Shown here in pieces: positions 1-8,752 of a stretch of 64,000 nt of DNA. Made by a program: the position numbers and the translations under genes. The DNA is taken from NCBI RefSeq assembly GCF_026341515.1, contig NZ_JAPEOK010000001.1, positions 1,550,001-1,614,000 of the forward strand, in the 5' to 3' direction. Numbering within the stretch: the stretch's first letter is position 1; every line of letters begins with the position of its first letter. This DNA is from Streptomyces sp. NBC_00878. Its GTDB lineage: Bacteria; Actinomycetota; Actinomycetes; Streptomycetales; Streptomycetaceae. The notes below the pieces were generated by a model. It was not told the DNA's origin and searched no databases. It worked only from the letters and a program-made list of their open reading frames with translations.

Positions 1-621
1 GCCTAGGGCGTTGAGACCACGCAGTACGTCGATGACGCCGGACCCGGAGGTGGTGTCGAGGGCGCCGGTCGGCTCGTCGGCCAACAGCAGCCCGGGACGG
101 CCGACGACTGCGCGGGCGATGGCCACGCGTTGTTTCTCACCTCCGGAGAGCTGGTCGGGATGGTGGTCGAGGCGGTGTCCGAGGCCGACGTCTTCCAGTG
201 CGGAGACCGCGCGCTCGCGCCGCTTGCGGGCGGTCTCCCCGGTGTAGAGAAGGCCGGTGGCGACGTTCTCGACGGTGGTCAGCCCGGGGAGCAGGAAGAA
301 CTGCTGGAAGACGAACCCGATACGGCGGGCGCGCAGCGCGGCTACCTGTTTGTCGGACAGGCTCGCGAGGTCATGCCCCTCCAGGGTGATGCGGCCGGAA
401 GTGGGCCGGTCCAGTGTCCCGATCAGGGCGAGGAGCGTGGACTTGCCGGAGCCGGACGGGCCGACGACGGCGAGGAGTTCGCCCGGTGAGACGGTCAGAT
501 CGATGCCGTGGAGGATACGGAGCGGCGGGGTGCCGTCGTACTCCTTCACGACGTCGCGGAGGACCAGGGCGGGAGGTGGCGGTCCGGTGGGTTGTGGCGG
601 TCCTGACGGGGGTGCGCTCAT
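1..621 (-). CDS. ABC transporter ATP-binding protein, MacB/LolD type (partial, runs off left edge)
   Basis: This is the cytoplasmic ATPase of an ABC exporter. The minus-strand translation has the Walker A motif GPSGSGKST, a Q-loop (VFQQFF), the signature LSGGEKQRV and the Walker B stretch [12 protein letters not shown], which is typical of the MacB/LolD/FtsE class. The ATG at 621-619 overlaps the TGA of the upstream adaptor gene by four bases (ATGA), so the two are translationally coupled. The C-terminus and the expected permease lie beyond position 1. The order lipoprotein, membrane-fusion adaptor, ATPase points to an efflux or lipoprotein-handling complex. The substrate is unknown. Confidence 0.9.
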   Translation of the reverse strand, partial: MSAPPSGPPQPTGPPPPALVLRDVVKEYDGTPPLRILHGIDLTVSPGELLAVVGPSGSGKSTLLALIGTLDRPTSGRITLEGHDLASLSDKQVAALRARRIGFVFQQFFLLPGLTTVENVATGLLYTGETARKRRERAVSALEDVGLGHRLDHHPDQLSGGEKQRVAIARAVVGRPGLLLADEPTGALDTTSGSGVIDVLRGLNALG

Positions 622-1814
622 GACGGGATCACCACCTTGTCGCCTTCGCGGAGCGTCCCGGAATCCGAGTCCGAGGTGGACGCCGAGTCGGAGTCCGCGT
701 CGGAGTCCGAGTCCGGGGTGACCTGTGCGCGGGCGCCGACGATCAGGCCGACTTTGACCCGGACCAGGGCCGGTTCCGGCCGCCCCGGGCGGGCGACCTG
801 CACGCCGTAGCCGCCTTCGGGACGGGCGAGCAGGGCTGTCACCGGGACGACCAGCGCGTCTTCGGCCTTCTCGTCGGGCACGGTGACGGTGATCGTGGGC
901 CGGGCCTGATCGAGTGCCGCCTCGGCCTTCTTCTGATCGGTGAGGGAAATGGTGGCGGTGGCCTGGTCCTTACCGACGTCACCGCCACTGTCACCGCCGT
1001 TACCACCACCGCTGTCTCCGCCGCCGGCGCCGTCGCCCCCACCGGAACCGCGGCTGATCTCCTTGACCTTGCCCTTCGTCTCGCCGCCCGAGTCGAACCG
1101 GACCGTGACCCCGCGGCCGGGCATGAGCTGAGCGATCTGGTCGTCGTCGAGCCGCACGGTCGCGAACAGATCCGGCTTGGCGACCTTGAGCACGGGGGAG
1201 TCCGAGCCCGCGACCGCGGTGCCGCCGACTTTGGCGGTGACCTCCTCCACGCGTACGACCCGATCCGACAGCACGACGACGCGGCCGAGTTCGACCTTGC
1301 CGGTCTGCTTCAGGCCGAGCGCCTTCTGCCAGCTTTTGACGGCAGCCGCCGTATTGTCCGTGAACTCCTCGTCGACCGTCAGGTTGGTGGCACTCGCGTA
1401 GCCGAGGTCGGTCAGGTTGCGCTCCAGCTGCTGGACATCGGGCCCCTTGACACCGGTGGTGATGTCGCGCCAGAAAGGGCGGGACCCGGCGAACAGCACG
1501 ACCGGCTCGGCATCGAGCTCGTACAGCATGCCTCCCGCCGTGATCCGGTCGCCGGGCCGTGGCAGCTTGGTGAACGTCCCCCGGCCCTGTCCGACGATCT
1601 CGGTGGCCGGGCCGTGGCCGACCTTGCCGGTCAGCTCCAGACCGGAGGACAACGTGGTGCGCTGCACCGTGGTGGTGGCCAGCGTTTCGTCACCGCGCTC
1701 GCGGCCTTCCCCGTCGTCCTGGGAACGCCAGGGCTGCCGGGCCGCGGCCACTCCCCCCGCGGCGAGGGCGGTGACGACGGCGACCGCCAGCACCGTGCGC
1801 CGGGTACGGGTCAC
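618..1814 (-). CDS. Membrane-fusion/adaptor protein with peptidoglycan-binding domain
   Basis: Adaptor subunit of the ABC exporter next door, 398 aa. An N-terminal membrane anchor (TVLAVAVVTALAAGG) is followed by an HlyD-like barrel segment, a PG_binding_1 domain (about residues 115-155, around GVKGPDVQQLERNLTDLGYA), and a second barrel/hairpin part. A glycine-rich linker interrupts the middle (about residues 255-280) and a Ser/Asp dipeptide run precedes the C-terminus; both look like lineage-specific low-complexity expansions. The open frame extends upstream to 2831, but the GTG at 1814-1812 overlaps the TGA of the lipoprotein gene (GTGA) and directly precedes the signal anchor, so it is the likely start. 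It probably links the ATPase/permease to the cell wall. Confidence 0.85.
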   Translation of the reverse strand: MTRTRRTVLAVAVVTALAAGGVAAARQPWRSQDDGEGRERGDETLATTTVQRTTLSSGLELTGKVGHGPATEIVGQGRGTFTKLPRPGDRITAGGMLYELDAEPVVLFAGSRPFWRDITTGVKGPDVQQLERNLTDLGYASATNLTVDEEFTDNTAAAVKSWQKALGLKQTGKVELGRVVVLSDRVVRVEEVTAKVGGTAVAGSDSPVLKVAKPDLFATVRLDDDQIAQLMPGRGVTVRFDSGGETKGKVKEISRGSGGGDGAGGGDSGGGNGGDSGGDVGKDQATATISLTDQKKAEAALDQARPTITVTVPDEKAEDALVVPVTALLARPEGGYGVQVARPGRPEPALVRVKVGLIVGARAQVTPDSDSDADSDSASTSDSDSGTLREGDKVVIPS

Positions 1815-2353
1815 TGTGCGTCCACGGGCTTCTCGGCGGCGAACTTGACGGCGGGGTAGTCCTTGCCGCAGATCCCGAACGCCTTGTTCCACGCCGCCTG
1901 GTCCACGTTCTCCGGCGTCACGAGAGTGTCCGGCTGGTCCGGTGCGGGATCGGCCATGTCCGAGATCCCGTTCTTGCGCAGGCACTTGGCCAGCCCACGA
2001 GCCTGCTCGATGCTCTTGGAGTCCGGCTTGTCGGCACCGAGTTGCTGCATACCGGGCACCTTGGCGTTGCAGTCCTTGACGGCCTTGGCCACCTGCTCCG
2101 CCTCGGCCTCCTGGCCCGGCCTTTCCCCGGGCATGACGATCTGGCCCTCCTTGGTCATCTTCACCTGGGTCTGGCCGGCGTCGTGCATGCACTTGAGCCA
2201 CTTCTCGCGAGTGGCGGCGCCGTCGTCCTTGCTCTGCACCGGGGTCTTCTCGGTCGGCTGCTGCGAACAGGCGGCCGTCAGGGACAGAGTCGCCACGGTG
2301 GTGAGCAGGGCGCCGATGACTCGTACGCCTCGTGAGGTGGGCTTGATACGCAT
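1811..2353 (-). CDS. Secreted lipoprotein, function unknown
   Basis: A 180-aa lipoprotein. The N-terminal signal peptide ends in a lipobox, LTAAC, with the lipidated Cys near residue 29. The mature part is charged and has three further cysteines in similar settings (WLKCMHDAG, LAKCLRKNG, FGICGKDYP), which suggests a small repeated, disulfide-linked fold. A ribosome-binding site (GAGAGGAC) lies just upstream of the ATG. It is first in the operon with the adaptor and the ABC ATPase, so it probably works at the outer face of that exporter. I do not recognise a named family. Confidence 0.8.
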   Translation of the reverse strand: MRIKPTSRGVRVIGALLTTVATLSLTAACSQQPTEKTPVQSKDDGAATREKWLKCMHDAGQTQVKMTKEGQIVMPGERPGQEAEAEQVAKAVKDCNAKVPGMQQLGADKPDSKSIEQARGLAKCLRKNGISDMADPAPDQPDTLVTPENVDQAAWNKAFGICGKDYPAVKFAAEKPVDAQ

Positions 2354-2571
2354 GGTTGTCCTGTCCTCTCTCGATGTTCCGGTTTCCGTAGGGAAGTTCT
2401 ACGGAGTGCCTGGTGAGCTGCCGGTGACATCTCGCTAACCGCGGCTTAACCAGGGCCCGTTGGCCCGAGGAGGAGGAAGAGGAACAGGAGGAGAAAGTAG
2501 GAGAGACAGGAGGCGGAGAAGGTCGGTCGACGCTTGTGGCCCGACCTGGCGCGGGCCGCTTGGGTGTCCGC

Positions 2572-3552
2572 CTAGCGGGGGCCGCCAAGGTCAGTTGCGC
2601 GGTCGTCCCGTCGGTCGGCGGACCACTGCAGGAGGAAGTGCAGGGCCTTCTGGGACTGCGAGTCGGGTTCCGCGGTGTAGGCGACCAGGAGTTGGTCCGG
2701 GTGGGTGTCGACGGAGAACTGCTGGACGTCCAGGGTGAGGGTGCCGGCGACGGGATGGCGGTAGGTCTTGGTGAGCTGCCGCGGCCCGCGCACCTGATGG
2801 CTGGCCCACCAGGTGCGGAAGTCCGGGTCACGGACGCTCAGTTCGCCGACCAAGGCGGTCAGCGCGGGGTCGTCGGGGGTGCGGCCGGCCTCCATACGCA
2901 GGACTGCGACACACTCACGGGCGACGCGCGGCCAGTCCGCGTACAGGGCGCGGAAGGCGTCGTCGAGGAAGGTCAGTCGGATCAAGTTACGCTCGGCCAA
3001 CGGCAGTTCACCGAAGTCGGTCAGCAGGGCGGCGGCCCCTCGGTTCCAGGCCAGCACCTCCATGCCACGGCGCAGCACCATGGCGGGTACGTCGTGCATG
3101 GTGTCCAGCAGTTGCCGCAGCCGCGGGGCGACCTCCGGCCGACCGGGCTGCCGGGTGGGAGCGGCCGGTGCGGCGGGAGCGACATCGGCGAGGGTGAACA
3201 GGTAGGCGCGCTCGTCCGGGGCCAGCCGCAGCGCGTCCGCGAGCGCGTCGAGGATCGGACGGGAGACCCTGCGGGTCCGCCCCTGCTCCAGCCGGACGAC
3301 GTAGTCGATGCTCACATGCGCCAGCTGGGCAAGCTCTTCCCGGCGCAGACCTGGAACGCGGCGCAGCCGACCGTCGTCCGGCACGCCTGCCTCATGCGGG
3401 TCGAGAGCAGCGCGGCGGGAGCGCAGAAATGCGCCCAGCTCGTTGCCGCCACGGCCACCGCTGCCACTACCGCCGCCACTGGCGCTACCGCTGCCTCTAC
3501 CGCTGGCGCTGAATGCGTTCCCCGGGTGGTCCATGGCGCCAGTGTCCGTCAC
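2572..3552 (-). CDS. XRE-family regulator with MmyB-type ligand-binding domain
   Basis: DNA-binding regulator of about 326 aa. The N-terminal low-complexity Gly/Ser stretch (about residues 12-35) is followed by an HTH_31 domain (LGAFLRSRRAALDP, then GLRREELAQLAHVSIDYVVRLEQGR) and a C-terminal MmyB-like domain (LNTMHD-type region through GTLTLDVQQFSVDTHPDQLLVAY), which is common in streptomycetes and thought to bind a small lipid-like ligand. The start is a GTG at 3552, or an ATG at 3534; no good Shine-Dalgarno decides it. The start region abuts three 27-bp repeats that sit between this gene and the divergent hydrolase at 3768. Regulators of this family often control such a divergent enzyme gene. 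Confidence 0.85.
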   Translation of the reverse strand: MTDTGAMDHPGNAFSASGRGSGSASGGGSGSGGRGGNELGAFLRSRRAALDPHEAGVPDDGRLRRVPGLRREELAQLAHVSIDYVVRLEQGRTRRVSRPILDALADALRLAPDERAYLFTLADVAPAAPAAPTRQPGRPEVAPRLRQLLDTMHDVPAMVLRRGMEVLAWNRGAAALLTDFGELPLAERNLIRLTFLDDAFRALYADWPRVARECVAVLRMEAGRTPDDPALTALVGELSVRDPDFRTWWASHQVRGPRQLTKTYRHPVAGTLTLDVQQFSVDTHPDQLLVAYTAEPDSQSQKALHFLLQWSADRRDDRATDLGGPR

Positions 3553-3559
3553 AGCACGG

Positions 3560-3640
3560 CCACGTGCCTGGTACTGGCTTGCACAGCCACGTGCCTGGTA
3601 CTGGCTTGCACAGCCACGTGCCTGGTACTGGCTTGCACAG
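3560..3640. repeat. Three perfect 27-bp tandem repeats in a divergent promoter region
   Basis: Units occupy 3560-3586, 3587-3613 and 3614-3640 and are identical. Each begins with a CCACGTG segment, has a central GGTAC, and contains a GTGC...GCAC inverted pair. They lie between the MmyB-type regulator (minus, start about 3552) and the hydrolase (plus, start 3768). Position and periodicity fit a multi-site operator, but the function is inferred. Confidence 0.9.
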
Positions 3641-3767
3641 GCAGAGCTGTCCCTGGTCCCGCGTCGCGACGGTCACGACTGTTGAGGCGTGACCGGAAGC
3701 GGCAAGACGGTCACCTGAGCTCGTCCGACGTACGAGCCTGCCCCTCCTGTACGACTGGAGCACCACC

Positions 3768-4691
3768 GTGAGGACCAACGTCACCTTCCCCAGCGCCGGC
3801 CTGAAGATCGCCGGGCACCTCTACACGCCGGACACCGAAGCGGCCGGCCCGCGTCCGGCCATCGTCGTCAGCCACCCCGCGAGCGGCGTCAAGGAACAGA
3901 CCGCGGGACTGTACGCACAGCGCCTGGCCGACCAGGGCTTCATCACCCTGGCATTCGACGCCGCCCACCAGGGCGAGAGCGAGGGCGAGCCGCGCGGCCT
4001 GGAGGACCCCGCCCATCGGGTCGAGGACATCAAGGCCGCCGTCTCCCACCTCACCACCCGCGACGAGGTCGACACCGACCGCATCGGGGCGCTGGGCGTC
4101 TGCGCCTCCGGTGGCTACGTCCTCACGGCGGCGGCGAGCGACCACCGCATCAAGGCCATCGGCACCGTCAGCGCCGTCGACATCGGCCGCCAGTTCCGCT
4201 GCGGCGCCGACGGCACCCAGGACCCCGCCGTCATCCAGGGCATGCTCGACGCCGCCGCTGCGGCGCGGACCGCCGAGGCCCGCGGCGAGGGCGTCCAGGT
4301 CTTCCCGATCTTCCCCGACACACCCGAGCAGGCCCGCGCCCTGGGGGGCCGGCACGCCGTCGAGGGGTTCGAGTACTACCGCACCGACCGGGGCAGGCAC
4401 CCCCGCTCGGCCCAGTCCTTCACCTGGTCGAGCGTCGACCGCCTGGCATCCTTCGACGCGTTCCGCTTCGTCGATCTGATCGCGCCGCGCCCACTGCTCC
4501 TGATCGTCGGCCGCGAGGCGGTGACCTCATGGATGAGCGTGGAGGCGTTCCAGAACGCTCACGGCCCGAAGGAACTGCACTGGATCGACGGCGCCGACCA
4601 CGTCGGCCTCTACGACAAGGAGCAGTACGTCGACCCCGCGGTCGCGAGGCTGACCGACTTCTTCGGGGCTCACCTCACCGAAACCGAGTAG
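3768..4691 (+). CDS. Alpha/beta hydrolase, dienelactone-hydrolase/YcjY-like
   Basis: A 307-aa cytosolic alpha/beta hydrolase. The early strand-turn region includes RPAIVVSHPASGVKEQT, followed by the nucleophile elbow GVCASGGY. Here Cys sits where dienelactone hydrolases have their catalytic Cys (GYCLGG). A late acid/His region follows (ELHWIDGADHVGLYD). The substrate is not evident. The GTG start at 3768 is preceded by GGAG at 3757-3760. It is divergent from the MmyB-type regulator across the 27-bp repeats, so it is the most likely target of that regulator. It could also act as an esterase or thioesterase. Confidence 0.85.
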   Translation: MRTNVTFPSAGLKIAGHLYTPDTEAAGPRPAIVVSHPASGVKEQTAGLYAQRLADQGFITLAFDAAHQGESEGEPRGLEDPAHRVEDIKAAVSHLTTRDEVDTDRIGALGVCASGGYVLTAAASDHRIKAIGTVSAVDIGRQFRCGADGTQDPAVIQGMLDAAAAARTAEARGEGVQVFPIFPDTPEQARALGGRHAVEGFEYYRTDRGRHPRSAQSFTWSSVDRLASFDAFRFVDLIAPRPLLLIVGREAVTSWMSVEAFQNAHGPKELHWIDGADHVGLYDKEQYVDPAVARLTDFFGAHLTETE

Positions 4692-4786
4692 CCGAGCAGC
4701 CGAGCAGCCGAGCAGAAGACGGTCGGCACGGCCGCACTCGGCGGGCGGGACCCGGGTCCCGGCCAAGCCCCGGGCGAGAGCCGGAT

Positions 4787-4831
4787 CCCGGCTACACCCC
4801 GGGACGGGAACCCCGGCTACACCCCGGGACG
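4787..4831. repeat. Two 20-bp direct repeats at a convergent gene junction
   Basis: Copies at 4787-4806 and 4812-4831 are identical and contain CCCGG...CCGGG half palindromes. The second copy contains the stop codon of the TetR gene. Upstream, GCCGAGCA is also repeated three times just after the hydrolase stop (from 4692). The region may form terminator structures for both convergent genes. Confidence 0.6.
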
Positions 4832-5443
4832 TGAGTCCGTCGCCGGGCGGTGAACCATCGGCTTCTGGCCGAGAGCCGCGGAAGTCTCCGGATCGAGAAG
4901 CTGGGCCATCACGTGCAGTGCCTGAGCGAGGCTCTCGCCGAGAGACGGGCCGGTCGGGTCGTCTGGCCGCAGGGCCCAGTCCTCCACGGTGATACCCAGC
5001 GCGGTATTGAGCATGCCCGCCTCCAGGCGGACCGCGAGGTCGCGCTCGGACCGGCCGGTGCCCTCGGCGATCACACCGGCGAACACGGCGTCGGCGTCGA
5101 AGTGCGTCTCCAGCCAGACGGCGCGCAGTCCGGGCTCGTCGCGGCCCAGCCGTACGAGATCGCGGAGGGCTGCCACGTGCTGCGCGGCCAGCAGGCCGGG
5201 ATCGTCGGCGTTCGCGAACGTCTGGGCGAGCGAGCCGCCTCTCCTCCAATGGGCCCGCAGACGCTCGGTGATCAGGTCCATGCCGGCCGTGAGCAGGGGG
5301 CGTGCGCACTCTTCCTTCGAGCGGAAGTAGCGCCACAGGGTCCGCGTGGACACTCCGGCGGCCGAGGCGATGTCCTCCGCGGTGGTCGCCGCCACGCCCT
5401 GGGTGACGAAGAGCCGGACCGCCTCGTCCGCGCCGTACACCAC
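4817..5443 (-). CDS. TetR-family transcriptional regulator
   Basis: About 208 aa from the GTG at 5443 (another GTG lies at 5440). The N-terminal DNA-binding domain shows EAVRLFVTQGVAATT and the recognition helix AGVSTRTLWRYF, followed by an all-helical ligand-binding domain. The frame stays open to 5629, but upstream codons only mirror a hydrolase relic on the other strand. The short start gives a normal TetR length although the usual N-terminal arm is nearly absent, so the gene may have been trimmed by the rearrangement that produced the relic. It converges on the hydrolase at 3768. Its target is unknown. Confidence 0.75.
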   Translation of the reverse strand: MVYGADEAVRLFVTQGVAATTAEDIASAAGVSTRTLWRYFRSKEECARPLLTAGMDLITERLRAHWRRGGSLAQTFANADDPGLLAAQHVAALRDLVRLGRDEPGLRAVWLETHFDADAVFAGVIAEGTGRSERDLAVRLEAGMLNTALGITVEDWALRPDDPTGPSLGESLAQALHVMAQLLDPETSAALGQKPMVHRPATDSRPGV

Positions 5444-5902
5444 CCGGATCGTCGTGAACCGGCCCGCCGATCCGGCCCGCTTCAACGGGACCGTCGTCGT
5501 CACTACGTCCTGGACACCGCGCAGTTCGCGCTGAACCGCTGGGCGACCACGGGTGTCCCGCCGGCGAAGGCGCCCCGCCTCACCGTGGACACCTCGGGCT
5601 CCGCACCGGCGCTCGTCCTCGACGCCCACGGCAACGTCGAGGGCGGTGTCCGCACGCCATCGGTCGACGCTCCGGTCGCCACGCTGTCCGGCCTGAGTCA
5701 GTCAGGGGCGTCGTTCTGCTTCCTGTTCGGCACGACCACGCCCTTCTCCGCCGAGAAGCTGGCGGCGCTGTATCCCACCCACGCCACGTTCGTCGCGAAG
5801 TGGTCGGCCGTCACCGCGCGGGGTGTCGCCACGGGGTTCATCCGCCCGGCCGACGCGGCCGAACTGGTCAGAGCGGCCGGCCAGTCCGGCATCGGCGGCT
5901 GA
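5425..5902 (+). pseudogene. Relic of an Abhydrolase_10-type alpha/beta hydrolase with internal deletion
   Basis: The plus strand encodes an N-terminal family signature (PYTTRIVVNRPADPARFNGT, about 5432-5491). Within a few codons it jumps, in another frame, to the family's C-terminal part (VLDTAQFALNRWATTGVPP through AAELVRAAGQSGIGG, ending at 5902). Several hundred codons between them are missing and the two parts are out of frame. The first part overlaps the 5' end of the TetR gene on the opposite strand. This is a deletion product with no plausible function. Confidence 0.7.
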
Positions 5903-5935
5903 CGCTCCTTCTGCCGGCACCACCGACACCTCCGA

Positions 5936-8752
5936 TCACTCGGGCGGCGGCAACTCCCTGAAGCTCACGGCCAGTTCACTGCGTGAGCGGATGCCCAGCT
6001 TGGAATAGACGTGTGTCAGGTGGTACTGCACGGTCTTGACGGAGATGAACAGCTCCAGTGCCGTCTGCTGGTTGGTCGCCCCGGAGGCGACCAACCGGGC
6101 CACGGCCTGTTCCTGCGGGGTCAGCTTGGCCATGCCGGGGACGAGCCGGGTGCCGTGCAGACCGCCGGCCTGCAACTCCCGCTCGCAGCGCGCCACGTAC
6201 GTGTGGGCGCCGAGGGTGGCATAGGCGTCGCGGGCGTTCTTGAGAATGGTGTCGGCCTCGCGGCGTTTGCCGGCGCGGCGCAGGGTCTGGCCGTAGGCGA
6301 AGTTGACCCGGGCGCGGTCGTACGGGAGGGGCAGGTGTTCGAGGTGGGCCAGGGCCTGCTCGAACTCCTTGCGGGCGGTGTCGATGTCGCCGCGGGCGGC
6401 GGTGAGCCGGCCACGGGCGAGGCCGAGTCGGGCTTGGGCGGAGCGGCGGCCTCGGCGGGCGGCCAGGTCCTCGTGCGGGGTGAGGAAGGCATCGGCGTCG
6501 TCGAGACGGCCCGTCAGCACCAGGGCGTTGGCGTAGACGTCGGGCCAGGGCCAGAAGCCCGGTTCGTCGACCGACTCGCGGGCGGTGAGCTGGGCCAGCG
6601 GGGAGAGTGCCTCGACGACGCGGTCGTAGTCGCCGCGTGCCTCGGCCACCTGGGCTCGGGCGAGACAGGACGGGACGAGCATGACCTCGTAGTGGTGGAA
6701 GTCGGCGGCCGCCTCGCCCACGTGCTGGTCCGCCGCCTCCCAGTCGCCCCGCAAGGCGTGGATCTGGGCGCCGGTCCAGTGCACCAGCGGGCGCACCAGC
6801 TCGATACGGACCTCCGCGAGCCGGGCCGCGGCCCGCTGCACGGTCTCCAGGGCGTCCGGCCAGGCGCCGAGCGCGAACTGGGTGCGGGCCAGCCAGCCCT
6901 GCGCCCACAGGGAGATTCGGGTGGAGCCCATGCGGTAGCCCGTGGGGACGGCCGCTTCGAGTCTGCGGCGCGCCGCTTCCGGGGCGTCCAGAGCGAGGTC
7001 CACCCAGCCGCGGCCGAGCTGGACGCGCTGCGGCTGGGCACCGCCGGGCAGCTTGGCCGCGGCTGCCTCGTACGCGGCCAAAGCCTCATCGGAGTGCCCC
7101 ATCGCGGCAAGCCCGAGGCCGAGTACGGCCTCCGACTCGATGGCCGAGGGGTCGTCCGGATCCGCCAGTTCGATGGCCCGGCGGGCCCAGGCGACCAGAT
7201 CGCGCCCGTCCCAGCGGCCCAGGGCGTGCAACACGCGACGCTGGCAGATCCTGGCCAGCAGCTCCGGCTGGTGCGTCGGGTCGCGGCGCTCCCAGGCGTC
7301 GGCCAGGAAGGTCTCGGCCTCGGCGGGGCGGCCGCGCATGATGGCCAGATAGCCGAGGACGACGTCGCGCAGGGTACTGGCCGGGAAGCTCTCCAGCTCC
7401 GCGGCGAACGCCGCGGCCTGCGGCACGTCCCCGGCACCGATCATGGCGTCGACGGCGCGCAGCAGCCGGTCCTCGCGCGCCGCGCGGGCGGCGGTCAGCC
7501 GGCCGGCGCGCACCAGGGTGTCGGCGACGGCCGACCACTCCCCGGCCGAGGCGCGCTCGGCGGCGTACCGGTCGAGTTCGTCGGCGAGTGTCTCGTCGGC
7601 CGCCGTGGTGGCGGCCACCCGATGGGTCAGTTGTCGGCCGCGGTCCTGCGTGATCTCCGCCGCCCGGCGGTGCAGTGCGGCACGCCGGGTCAGATCGAGG
7701 CCGGTACGGACGGCCGCGCGGACCAGGGGGTGCGCGAATGTCAGCTGAGTGCGCCCGGGCTCGATGGTGGCGGTCAGCAGGCCCGCCGCCCGGGCCTCGT
7801 CGACGGCGGGCAACGGGTCGTCGACACCGGTGAGTTCGGCGAGTTCGGCGGCTTCGGCGAGGGAGGTGTCGTCTCCGAGGACGGAGCACGCCTCGACCAG
7901 CCGCCGGGCGCTCTCACCGCACTGGGCGAGCCGGTGACGGACGGCCGCGGCGTACCGGGCGGGCGCGGGCAGTTCGGGCCGCCAGTCCTGCCAGGTGTCC
8001 GCGGGCAGTTCGCGCAGCAGTTGTGCGACGTACCGGGGACTGCCTCGCGTCTGACGGCACAGGTGCCGGGCCACGGACAGGTTCAGCGCGAGGCCGTGAT
8101 CCTCGTGGGCGAGCGTCCTGACGTCCTGGGGCGTCAGCGGTCCGAGCCGGACGACGTGGTCCTGGCAGCCGTCCAGGAACTCCAGGGTCCGCAGGACCGG
8201 CAGCGGCAGCGGCAGGCCGGCGTGGGCGGGCCGCATGTCGCACAGCTCGTACGGTTCGTCCCGCGCGACCAGGACGACGAGTACCTTCTCGTCCGACATC
8301 CTGCGCACCGCGGAGCGGATCGCGCGCAGGCTCTCCACGTCGGCCCAGTGGGCGTCGTCGACCACCACGATCACCGGTTCGCGCTCCTGCCGGGCCGCCC
8401 ACTGGCGCAGGAACAGACGACTGGTCTCCAGCACGGCCTGCGGCGATCGCGGGTCGGGCAGTCCCGGGTCGGTTCCCAGGGCGCGTACGAGTTGTTCCGC
8501 GATCCCCAGGGGCAGATCCGCTTCCCAGGGCACCCCGGCGCCACGCAGTACGCGCGTCGGGGTCCGGCCGGTGTCCGCCCGGTGCCGGCGGAGGACGTGT
8601 TCGACGAGCGCCGTCTTTCCGATGCCCGCCGGGCCCTCGACGAGGACGAGCAGGGGCCGGCCGGAGCGGGACGCACTGACCGCGCGGGTCAGCGAGGCAA
8701 CCTCGCCGACCCGCCCGATCAGGCTGCGCCGCAGCTCAGGACGGTCATTCAT
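5936..8752 (-). CDS. LAL-type LuxR-family regulator, probable benzoate-operon activator (BenR-like)
   Basis: A 938-aa STAND-type ATPase regulator. Near the N-terminus it has Walker A (GPAGIGKTALV) and Walker B (VIVVVDDAHWAD), then a long TPR-like helical sensor region, and a C-terminal LuxR helix-turn-helix (LTPQEQAVARLVASGATNQQ, KTVQYHLTHVYSKLGI). The ATG at 8752 is chosen because it lies inside the end of benK: the two genes overlap by 8 bp (8745-8752), implying translational coupling at the tail of the ben operon. From known families, Corynebacterium carries a LuxR-type BenR in its benABCD-K cluster. The same role here is inferred from position. Confidence 0.85.
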   Translation of the reverse strand: MNDRPELRRSLIGRVGEVASLTRAVSASRSGRPLLVLVEGPAGIGKTALVEHVLRRHRADTGRTPTRVLRGAGVPWEADLPLGIAEQLVRALGTDPGLPDPRSPQAVLETSRLFLRQWAARQEREPVIVVVDDAHWADVESLRAIRSAVRRMSDEKVLVVLVARDEPYELCDMRPAHAGLPLPLPVLRTLEFLDGCQDHVVRLGPLTPQDVRTLAHEDHGLALNLSVARHLCRQTRGSPRYVAQLLRELPADTWQDWRPELPAPARYAAAVRHRLAQCGESARRLVEACSVLGDDTSLAEAAELAELTGVDDPLPAVDEARAAGLLTATIEPGRTQLTFAHPLVRAAVRTGLDLTRRAALHRRAAEITQDRGRQLTHRVAATTAADETLADELDRYAAERASAGEWSAVADTLVRAGRLTAARAAREDRLLRAVDAMIGAGDVPQAAAFAAELESFPASTLRDVVLGYLAIMRGRPAEAETFLADAWERRDPTHQPELLARICQRRVLHALGRWDGRDLVAWARRAIELADPDDPSAIESEAVLGLGLAAMGHSDEALAAYEAAAAKLPGGAQPQRVQLGRGWVDLALDAPEAARRRLEAAVPTGYRMGSTRISLWAQGWLARTQFALGAWPDALETVQRAAARLAEVRIELVRPLVHWTGAQIHALRGDWEAADQHVGEAAADFHHYEVMLVPSCLARAQVAEARGDYDRVVEALSPLAQLTARESVDEPGFWPWPDVYANALVLTGRLDDADAFLTPHEDLAARRGRRSAQARLGLARGRLTAARGDIDTARKEFEQALAHLEHLPLPYDRARVNFAYGQTLRRAGKRREADTILKNARDAYATLGAHTYVARCERELQAGGLHGTRLVPGMAKLTPQEQAVARLVASGATNQQTALELFISVKTVQYHLTHVYSKLGIRSRSELAVSFRELPPPE

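Noticed and set aside
618..2831. 737-aa adaptor with a long N-terminal extension
   Set aside because: The extension is antisense or out of frame to the lipoprotein gene; the signal anchor and GTGA overlap mark the real start at 1814.
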